Below, in pieces: positions 8,824 through 17,259 of a DNA stretch of 64,000 nucleotides (position 1 is its first letter; the number at the start of each line of letters is the position of its first letter). Under the pieces are notes generated by a model. That model was given only the letters and a program-made list of their open reading frames with translations. It had not been told where the DNA came from and searched no databases. Where the stretch lies: NCBI GenBank assembly GCA_036269135.1, contig DATASQ010000027.1:1-64000 (forward strand), read 5' to 3'. The stretch is from Palsa-343 sp036269135. GTDB taxonomy: Bacteria > Acidobacteriota > Terriglobia > Terriglobales > Acidobacteriaceae. Position numbers and translations under genes: made by a program.

Positions 8824-9627
8824 ATGACTCTCCCCGCCATCGCCGTGCGCGAGCTAACGCGCCGATTCGGTACGTTCACCGCTGTGGACAATATCAGCCT
8901 GAGCGTGGCGCCGGGGCAGTTCTTTGGGTTTCTGGGGCCGAACGGCGCCGGGAAATCGACGACGATCAAGATGCTGACCGGGTTGCTGGCGCCGACGTCG
9001 GGGCGAATCGAGATTCTGGGGCTGGATTTCGCGACGCATGCCGTGAAGGTGAAGCGGCAGATCGGGGTGGTGCCGGAGGGGCTGGCGCTCTTTGGGCGGC
9101 TGACGGCCTCGGAATATCTGCGGTTTGTGGGGCGGATGTACGGCCTGCCCAAAGGAACGACGAATCGGCGGACGGAGGAGCTGCTGGACTTTATGAATCT
9201 GGCGGCGGAACCGAAGAAGCTGGTCACGGATTTCTCGCACGGGATGCAGAAGAAGCTGGCGCTGGCGGCGGCCGTGATTCACGGGCCCCGGGTGCTGTTT
9301 CTGGACGAGCCGTTCGAGGGCGTGGACGCGATTGCAGCGGGAACGCTGAAGGCCATGCTGCAGCGGATGACGGAGCGGGGCGCGACGATCTTTCTGACCT
9401 CGCACGTGCTGGAGATTGTCGAGCGGCTGTGCAGCCACGTGGCGATCATTCATCAGGGAAAGCTGGTGGCCAACGGGTCGCTGGACGAGCTGCGGGCAGG
9501 CGTGGCGGCAGGGATCTCTGAGCGGGGCGAGAGGCTGACGCTGGAGGAGATTTTCCTGCGGGTGGTGAGCGGGGCGAGTGCGGAGACAGCGGAAGAAACC
9601 GTGCAGGAGCTGTCGTGGCTGGCATAA
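8824..9627 (+). CDS. ABC transporter ATP-binding protein
   Basis: 267 residues from the ATG at 8824; an in-frame ATG at 8785 is less likely because it adds a leader with no family match. Walker A is 'GPNGAGKST' (residues ~36-44), the signature is 'FSHGMQKKLALAAA' (a degenerate LSGGQ), and Walker B is 'VLFLDEPFEGVD' followed by the H-loop 'LTSHVLE'. The class is the DrrA/CcmA-like exporter ATPase (COG1131). It is directly followed by a permease gene and almost certainly forms an exporter with it. No substrate can be named. Confidence 0.92.
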   Translation: MTLPAIAVRELTRRFGTFTAVDNISLSVAPGQFFGFLGPNGAGKSTTIKMLTGLLAPTSGRIEILGLDFATHAVKVKRQIGVVPEGLALFGRLTASEYLRFVGRMYGLPKGTTNRRTEELLDFMNLAAEPKKLVTDFSHGMQKKLALAAAVIHGPRVLFLDEPFEGVDAIAAGTLKAMLQRMTERGATIFLTSHVLEIVERLCSHVAIIHQGKLVANGSLDELRAGVAAGISERGERLTLEEIFLRVVSGASAETAEETVQELSWLA

Positions 9628-9652
9628 CGGCGCTGGCACCAACGGAGCCGGC

Positions 9653-11341
9653 ATGACAACAGAGACGCCACGGCCGGGTTTTCTGTCGCGGCTGGCGCGG
9701 CAGCAGTATGCGGCGCTGGCCTGGGTGCAGATGCGCATCTCCGTGAACTCCCTGCGCACGCGGCGGGGCGCCTTTGAGCTGGGCGCGAAGATTGCCGCAT
9801 TTGTGATCTTCACAGTATTGGCGCTGGGACCGGCGGCGGGGCTGGGATTTGGCGCGTGGTCGATGACCGCGGAGGGGCATCTGCGCGCGGTGGCGCTGCT
9901 GCTGTGGTTGTTGTGCCTGGTGTGGCAGGTGTTCTCGGCACTGGCGCCGGCGATGGCGGGGCAGAATCCCGAGCTGAGCCATTTGTTGCGGTATCCGGTG
10001 ACGTTCGGATCGTGGATTCTGCTGTATCTGGTGTACGGGCTGGCGGCCCCGTCGTCGCTGATCGGGACGTTGTGGGCGGTGGCGATCGGGATCGGGATCA
10101 GCGTGGCACGGCCGGACCTTGTGCTGTGGACGGCGTTGACGCTGGCGATTTTCGTGCTGTTCAACCTGCTGCTCTCGCGGATGATCCTGGCGTGGATCGA
10201 GCGTTGGCTGGCGCAGCGGCGGACGCGGGAGATCGTGACGGCGGCCCTGCTGTTTCTGGCTCTGGGGGCGCAGGCCCTGAACCCGGCCTTTCACCCGCAC
10301 CATGGGGGGCTGCCGTTTGGTGTTCGGCAGGAGACGGTGGAGAGGATCGGCGACAACGCCTGGAAGATCCAGCGGGCTTTGCCGCCCGGGCTGGCGTCGG
10401 AGTCGATTGCTTTGGCCGTGGAGCGCCAGGGTGCGCGCCAGGCCGAGCCGCTGGGATGGCTGGTGCTGTATACGCTGGGCGCGGGCGCGCTGCTGACGTG
10501 GAGATTGCGGGCGGAGAGCCGCGGGGAGAATCTGAACGAAGCTCCGAGAGAGGCTCCCCGGAGTGTATCCGCCGCGAAGACGCGGGCACGGGCCAGGCCA
10601 GGGGTGCTGATGGATTTCTCCGGGCCGATTGCGGCCGTGTTTGAGAAGGACCTGCGCACCCTGCTGCGCAGCGGGCCGATGCTCTATAACCTGGCGGCGC
10701 CGCTGGTGATGGCAGTGGTATTTGGGGGCGCGATGCACGGGGGGCAGTTCTCGCGGTTCCGGGCGGAATATGCGCTGCCGGTGGGGATGGTGTGGGCCTT
10801 CCTCGGGCTGACGCGGCTGGTTTGCAACAACCTGGGCGGCGAGGGAGCGGGACTGCAGTTCTACTTTCTTTCCCCGACCCCGCTGCGAACGGTGGTGCTG
10901 GGGAAGAATCTGCTGCACCTGACGCTGTTCGGGCTGGAAGCCACCGTGATTACCGCGCTGATTATCTTCCGGTTCGGGCCGCCGTCGCCGAGTATTGTGG
11001 CCGCAACGGTAGCCTGGATTCTGTTTGCGGTACCGGCGAACTTCACGGCGGGGAATCTGCTCTCGATCCGGATGCCTTATCGGATGAATCTGGCGAGGAT
11101 CCGGCGCGAACCGGGAGCGCTGGGCAACGGATTGCTGAGCGTGCTGGTGCAGTTCAGCCTGCTGGCGGTGGGGGGGCTGGTCGTGGTGCCCTGCCAGGCG
11201 CTTGGACACCCGTGGCTGGCGCCCGCTATTCTTCTGGTCATGGCTGGGGGCAGCACGGCTCTGTACCTCCGGGTACTGGCGGGCATCAACGATATCCGGC
11301 AGACCCGCATCGAGTCGCTTATGTTCGAACTGGTCCGATAG
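9653..11341 (+). CDS. ABC transporter permease, multi-spanning
   Basis: 562 residues from the ATG at 9653, 25 bp after the ATPase stop. Many hydrophobic segments are visible, for example 'IAAFVIFTVLALGPAAGLG', 'VALLLWLLCLVWQVFSALAP', 'AAPLVMAVVFGG' and 'LLSVLVQFSLLAVGGLVVV'. The polar region around residues 255-320 is a cytoplasmic loop. The size and the tight gene pair indicate a full-length ABC-2-like permease with two half-domains. Relatives in acidobacteria are annotated only as permeases; the substrate is unknown. Confidence 0.8.
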   Translation: MTTETPRPGFLSRLARQQYAALAWVQMRISVNSLRTRRGAFELGAKIAAFVIFTVLALGPAAGLGFGAWSMTAEGHLRAVALLLWLLCLVWQVFSALAPAMAGQNPELSHLLRYPVTFGSWILLYLVYGLAAPSSLIGTLWAVAIGIGISVARPDLVLWTALTLAIFVLFNLLLSRMILAWIERWLAQRRTREIVTAALLFLALGAQALNPAFHPHHGGLPFGVRQETVERIGDNAWKIQRALPPGLASESIALAVERQGARQAEPLGWLVLYTLGAGALLTWRLRAESRGENLNEAPREAPRSVSAAKTRARARPGVLMDFSGPIAAVFEKDLRTLLRSGPMLYNLAAPLVMAVVFGGAMHGGQFSRFRAEYALPVGMVWAFLGLTRLVCNNLGGEGAGLQFYFLSPTPLRTVVLGKNLLHLTLFGLEATVITALIIFRFGPPSPSIVAATVAWILFAVPANFTAGNLLSIRMPYRMNLARIRREPGALGNGLLSVLVQFSLLAVGGLVVVPCQALGHPWLAPAILLVMAGGSTALYLRVLAGINDIRQTRIESLMFELVR

Positions 11342-11383
11342 GGATTGACGGATATTTTCCGTGGGGGCTATGCTGCACGCCAG

Positions 11384-11830
11384 ATGGAGATCACGGGCAA
11401 TGTCGGAACGTTGATACGGAGCAAGGGGGGGCATGTGTGGTCGCTGCCGCCGTCCGCGTCCGTCTATGACGCCATCGCCATGATGGCGGAGAAACAGGTG
11501 GGGGCTCTGCTGGTGATGGAGGGGCCACGGCTGGTGGGGATCGTCTCGGAACGCGATTACGCGCGCAAGGTGATCCTGCAGGGGCGCTCGTCGAAGGACA
11601 CGCCGGTGGCGGAGATCATGTCGAGCCCGGTGATCACGGTAACGCCGGTACACTCGGTCGGGGAGTGCATGCAGATTGTGACCGAGAACCGGATCCGGCA
11701 CCTGCCGGTTGTGGAGCGGGACCAGGTGACGGGGATGGTGTCGATTGGCGATCTGGTGAACTGGGTGGTTTCGGAGCAGCAGGCAACGATCCGGCACCTG
11801 GAGGCGTTTATCGCCGGGGTAGCGAGCTAG
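11384..11830 (+). CDS. CBS-domain protein
   Basis: 148 residues from the ATG at 11384 (an in-frame TTG at 11345 overlaps the spacer after the permease and is less likely). It contains two CBS motifs in tandem: 'SASVYDAIAMMAEKQVGALL' with 'LVGIVSERDYARKV', and 'VTPVHSVGECMQIVTENRIR' with 'VTGMVSIGDLVNWV'. Stand-alone CBS pairs bind adenosyl ligands (AMP, ATP, SAM, NAD) and act as energy or redox sensors for partner enzymes. It lies 42 bp after the permease gene but has no obvious functional tie to it. Confidence 0.9.
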   Translation: MEITGNVGTLIRSKGGHVWSLPPSASVYDAIAMMAEKQVGALLVMEGPRLVGIVSERDYARKVILQGRSSKDTPVAEIMSSPVITVTPVHSVGECMQIVTENRIRHLPVVERDQVTGMVSIGDLVNWVVSEQQATIRHLEAFIAGVAS

Positions 11831-11843
11831 ACAAGAGCTTTCA

Positions 11844-11869
11844 CCACAGAGGACACAGAGACCCAGAGG
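11844..11869 (+). repeat. Short imperfect tandem repeat (CACAGAGG type)
   Basis: Three imperfect copies of a CACAGAG-like unit lie side by side in the spacer between the CBS gene and ndk. The period is 8-9 bases. Similar ACAGAGG strings are scattered in spacers of many bacterial genomes. No inverted partner is seen in this spacer. Confidence 0.45.
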
Positions 11870-11936
11870 TGTTTGGGGGACTGCCGCCCTGGCGCGCGCC
11901 TCAACCCTTCGCTTCCGCTCTGTTGCGATTGTCGAG

Positions 11937-12353
11937 CTAGACCAACTCGTATCCAGCGAAAAAATAGCCGATCTCGAATTTGGCCGTGTCTTCGGCGTCG
12001 GAGCCGTGGATGGCATTTTCCTCGATCGAGCCGGCGAACTTTTTGCGGATGGTGCCCTCTTCGGCATTGGCCGGGTTTGTGGCGCCCATGAGCTTGCGGA
12101 GGTCGGCGATGGCATTGTCCTTCTCGAGGACGAGAGCGACGATGGGTCCCGAAGACATGAAAGTGGTGAGGGAGCCGAAGAAGGGGCGCTCTTTGTGGAC
12201 GTAGTAGAAGCCTTCAGCCTGCGATTTGGAGATGAAGAGCTTCTTGACAGCGATGATTTTGAAGCCGGCCTTGTCGATTTCGGCCAGGATGGCGCCGGCG
12301 AAACCTTTGCGTAAGGCGTCGGGCTTGATGATGCTGAAGGTGCGCTGGGTCAT
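11937..12353 (-). CDS. ndk: Nucleoside diphosphate kinase
   Basis: 138 residues, full length for the family. It transfers the gamma phosphate from ATP to NDPs through a phosphohistidine; the catalytic His116 is in 'ENAIHGSDA'. Other landmarks are 'SIIKPDALRKG' at the N-terminus, 'RPFFGSL', 'GPIVALVLE' and 'LMGATNPANAEEGTIR'. Cytoplasmic housekeeping enzyme. Its start codon directly abuts the first unit of a heptamer repeat array in the spacer towards sucD. Confidence 0.97.
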   Translation of the reverse strand: MTQRTFSIIKPDALRKGFAGAILAEIDKAGFKIIAVKKLFISKSQAEGFYYVHKERPFFGSLTTFMSSGPIVALVLEKDNAIADLRKLMGATNPANAEEGTIRKKFAGSIEENAIHGSDAEDTAKFEIGYFFAGYELV

Positions 12354-12485
12354 AGTAGCTTTTAGCCTCTAGCTGTAGCTTTTAGCCTCGTGGGAGGCGG
12401 ATTGTCGGTGCGCCGGCGAGGCTGGCGAAACAGCTGTTGCGTTCGGAGCGAATCGCTAATGGCTAAAAGCCAGCAGCCAACGGCT
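12353..12485. repeat. Inverted pair of heptamer tandem arrays (nnnTAGC), nearly empty interior
   Basis: The left array (12353-12386, plus strand) has units TAGTAGC, TTTTAGC, CTCTAGC, a 6-base TGTAGC and TTTTAGC. The right array (12455-12485), read on the minus strand, has units CGTTGGC, TGCTGGC, TTTTAGC and CATTAGC in exact 7-base phase. The arrays therefore face each other in inverted orientation around about 68 bp with no gene. The arrangement matches the repeat-bounded four-helix-bundle cassette on the other side of sucD, but with a different heptamer and without the gene. Confidence 0.7.
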
Positions 12486-12488
12486 CGG

Positions 12489-13364
<876 letters not shown>

Positions 13365-13370
13365 ATCTCG

Positions 13371-13824
13371 AGTCTCCAGTCCCCAGTTGCCAGTCCCCGG
13401 TGGCTACCTGCCACCTGCCGGCGAAATGGAAGCCATCAGGCCATTCAGCATCCTGCCGACTTCGTGCGACAGCGATTTCGCTGTCTCGATACGATCTCTT
13501 GTCCCCATTCCCAGGTTCGCCGCAATGACGAGCTGGGTCTGCAATTCGCAGTTCGAATCGCGTGCCATGATCAGAAACTGCCGAAACTCCGCTTGCTGCC
13601 TCGCCCAGCGCCTTCCGCGATATTGCTGGCCACGGAAACAGCAGCCCGACGCATCTGTGACGTCAAACCGTAGATCTCCGACTTTGGAAATGCCGCTGTC
13701 ATTTCATAAATCAGCGTTGTCATCTCGATGGAGCGTTGCCAAACCGTAAGATCGTAAAACGACTTGCCCATGTTCCTTCCTCCCCGGCTCCAGCCGATTC
13801 CACTGGGGACTGGAGACTGGGGAC
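13371..13824 (-). mobile_element. Heptamer-repeat-bounded cassette inserted between sucC and sucD
   Basis: The left arm (13375-13402, plus strand) has four heptamers: TCCAGTC, CCCAGTT, GCCAGTC, CCCGGTG. The right arm (13801-13821, read on the minus strand) has CCCAGTC, TCCAGTC, CCCAGTG. A perfect 16-bp inverted repeat results (13372-13387 versus 13802-13817). The interior is a four-helix-bundle pseudogene whose stop codon lies 1 bp from the left arm. CCCCAGT-type heptamers recall the short tandem repeats known from filamentous cyanobacteria. That this is a transposable unit is inference; no transposase is encoded. Confidence 0.55.
13404..13771 (-). pseudogene. Four-helix-bundle (S23/IVP-like) protein, frameshifted
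   Basis: The start ATG at 13771 has a strong GGAGGAAGG ribosome-binding site. The first frame encodes 66 residues (MGKSFYDLTVWQRSIEM..., 'MRRAAVSVASNIAEGAGRGSK') and stops at 13571-13573. Shifting frame near 13591 restores the family sequence: 'AEFRQFLIMARDSNCELQTQ', 'LVIAANLGM' and 'EVGRMLNGLMASI', ending at 13404-13406. AAGCGGAG in place of the expected AAGGCGGAG is consistent with loss of one G. The repaired protein would be about 122 residues, the normal length for the TIGR02436 family, originally described from intervening sequences in 23S rRNA genes. Its function is unknown. A sequencing error is possible and would make the gene intact. Confidence 0.85.
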
Positions 13825-13836
13825 GAACAACTCTCG

Positions 13837-15009
<1,173 letters not shown>

Positions 15010-15315
15010 AAATGGATGGCCACAACTGTGCAGAAAGATTGGGTGTGAACACTGCGCGTTTCCTGCGGGTTCCGCCGGACGGCGCGCGAAATCCATGCAG
15101 GGCCGAATGTTCAGTGTAGCGAAGGCGTCGCACCCGGGGCAAACCGGGTACCTGGGGCGGAACTTTATCGAGCCTGGGGCGTTCTCTGCGATACACTGCG
15201 GCTCTCCCCGGGGCACGCCGTCCTCGCTCGTTCCGTTCCCGCCCCTCCACGGGCCCGATTCACACAATTGGCACGGTCACAGGCACATATCCTCGCAGCA
15301 CGTTCGGAGGAACGC
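15010..15315. other. 306-bp divergent spacer between sucC and aqpZ
   Basis: The spacer must hold the promoters of both genes. A GGAGG-type ribosome-binding site (around 15307) precedes the aqpZ ATG. An imperfect palindromic stretch near 15134-15157 (GGGGCAAACCGGGTACCTGGGGC) was seen. No confident -35/-10 elements, RNA gene or additional coding region was found. Confidence 0.5.
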
Positions 15316-16080
15316 ATGAATCTGAGCAGGAAACTCTTCGCCGAGTTCTTCGGCACGGCCTGGCTGGTCTTCGGCGGATGCGGCGCCGCGATCTTCGCCG
15401 CTGCGTATCCAAGTCTGGGCATCGGCTTCCTCGGTGTCGCTCTGGCCTTCGGTCTCACGCTTCTGACCATGGCGTTTGCCATCGGGCACATCTCCGGCTG
15501 TCACATCAACCCCGCCGTGTCGATCGGGCTGGCTGTGGGGCGGCGTTTTCCCATGGCGCATGTGCTGCCGTACATCGCGGCGCAGCTGAGCGGCGCCTTT
15601 GTGGCCGCGTCCGCACTCTATGTGATCGCCCGCGGCAAGCCTGGGTTCGTCCTCGGGAATTTTGCCGCGAATGGCTACGGCGCGCATTCTCCCGGCGGCT
15701 ACACGATGCAGTCCTGCTTCGTGGCGGAGATGATTCTGACATTTTTCTTCCTTTTCATTATTTTTGGCGCCACCGACGTGCGCGCGCCCAAGGGCTTCGG
15801 ACCGATCGCCATTGGACTGGGGCTGACCCTGATCCATCTGGTGGGCATTCCCATCACCAACACGTCGGTGAACCCGGCGCGCAGCACCTCCCAGGCGCTG
15901 TTCGTGCACGGATGGGCGCTGGCGCAGCTATGGCTCTTCTGGCTGGCCCCGATTATGGGAGCGGTGCTGGCGGGGCTGGTCTACAGGGTCTTCTTTGCCG
16001 AGAAGCCGGAAGCCGCGTCCCGTGCGGTTCCTGCCCGGCCGGAGTACGAGGCGCTGCCGGGAACGGCGGCCGGGGACTGA
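15316..16080 (+). CDS. aqpZ: Aquaporin Z-type water channel
   Basis: 254 residues, six membrane segments plus two half-helices. The two pore motifs are NPA at 65-67 ('GCHINPAVSIGLA') and NPA at 186-188 ('NTSVNPARSTSQA') with the selectivity-filter Arg189. The 'GWALAQLWLFWLAPIMGA' stretch is close to E. coli AqpZ, which supports water rather than glycerol transport. The start at 15316 follows a GGAGG site. The C-terminus has a short hydrophilic tail of about 20 residues. Confidence 0.93.
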   Translation: MNLSRKLFAEFFGTAWLVFGGCGAAIFAAAYPSLGIGFLGVALAFGLTLLTMAFAIGHISGCHINPAVSIGLAVGRRFPMAHVLPYIAAQLSGAFVAASALYVIARGKPGFVLGNFAANGYGAHSPGGYTMQSCFVAEMILTFFFLFIIFGATDVRAPKGFGPIAIGLGLTLIHLVGIPITNTSVNPARSTSQALFVHGWALAQLWLFWLAPIMGAVLAGLVYRVFFAEKPEAASRAVPARPEYEALPGTAAGD

Positions 16081-16152
16081 GACCGGCGGCGGGGCGGTGA
16101 CCTTTTTCCTGGCGCCGCCCCGCTGGCCCTCGGGTAGCATGGGATCAATCCC

Positions 16153-17232
16153 ATGCCCCCGCTGGAAGGGTTGCTGAAGCAGATCGCCGAAGAGCATCGC
16201 ACGCTGACCCGCGATGAGGCTCGTAGTGCGCTCCAGACGATCCTGACCAGTGACCCTGGACCGGCCGTAGACCAGGAGATCGCCGCCCTGCTGTCGGCGA
16301 TGGCGACGCGTGGCGAGACGGTGGATGAGCTGACTGGATTTGCGCAGGCGATGCGCGCGCTGGCAACGCCGGTTCCGCTGAGCGAAGACGAGCGGGAGGC
16401 GCTGGTCGATACCTGCGGCACCGGCGGCGACGGGCAGAATACCTTCAACATCTCGACCGGGGCGGCGCTGCTGGCGGCGGCCGCGGGGGCCAAAGTGGCC
16501 AAGCACGGGAACCGCGGCGTGACCTCGAAGTGCGGGTCGGCCGATGTTCTGGAGGCGATGCGGGTGCCGGTGGCGCTGACGCCGGCGCAGTCGGCGGATT
16601 GCCTGCGGACGACGGGCTTCACCTTTCTGTATGCGCCCAATCTGCATCCCGCGATGAAACGGGTGCAGCCGGTGCGCCGCGCGCTGGGGGTGCGGACCAT
16701 CTTCAACCTGGCCGGGCCGCTGACGAATCCCGCGGGCGCGAATGCGCAGATCATGGGAGTGTTTTCGCCGGCGAAGCTGGACCTGGTCGCGGGAGCGATG
16801 GTGCAGCTGGGGGTGCGGTTTGGGCGGGTGGTGCACGCGCACAACGGCATCGACGAGATTGCGCTTTCGGCAACGGATACGGTGGTGATCCGGGCGCTGT
16901 CGGATCATGAAGTGCCGTATGCGTTCCATATGCTGGTGCGCCCGGAGGATGCAGGCTTGCGGGGGGCCGACCTGAGCCATTTGCAGGGGGGCGACACGCC
17001 GCAGACCAACGCGGCCATTCTGGAGTCGGTGCTGGAGGGCCGCGAGCAGGGACCCCGCCGGGATGTGGTGCTGTTGAACGCGGCGGCGGCTCTGGAAGCG
17101 GCGGGGCTGGCAGGCAGCCTGAAAGACGGAGTAGCGCGGGCGCTGGAGGCGATCGGGTCCGGGGCGGCGAGCAAGACGCTCGAGGCTTTGCGGGAATTCG
17201 GACGCAGCGTGAGCGCGTCGGGCAGCCGCTGA
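16153..17232 (+). CDS. trpD: Anthranilate phosphoribosyltransferase
   Basis: 359 residues. It catalyses anthranilate plus PRPP to phosphoribosylanthranilate in tryptophan synthesis. The PRPP-binding glycine loop is 'DTCGTGGDGQNTFNIST'. Anthranilate-site and metal residues lie in 'KHGNRGVTSKCGSADVLE' and 'RTIFNLAGPLTNPAGA'; 'HAHNGIDEIA' is also conserved. It is slightly long for the family owing to a C-terminal extension after 'REQGPRRDVVLLNAAAALEA'. It stands alone, with no other trp gene in the window, and converges with the DUF5916 gene. Confidence 0.96.
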   Translation: MPPLEGLLKQIAEEHRTLTRDEARSALQTILTSDPGPAVDQEIAALLSAMATRGETVDELTGFAQAMRALATPVPLSEDEREALVDTCGTGGDGQNTFNISTGAALLAAAAGAKVAKHGNRGVTSKCGSADVLEAMRVPVALTPAQSADCLRTTGFTFLYAPNLHPAMKRVQPVRRALGVRTIFNLAGPLTNPAGANAQIMGVFSPAKLDLVAGAMVQLGVRFGRVVHAHNGIDEIALSATDTVVIRALSDHEVPYAFHMLVRPEDAGLRGADLSHLQGGDTPQTNAAILESVLEGREQGPRRDVVLLNAAAALEAAGLAGSLKDGVARALEAIGSGAASKTLEALREFGRSVSASGSR

Positions 17233-17259
17233 GCCGGAAACCCCGCTCGCGGCGGATGC

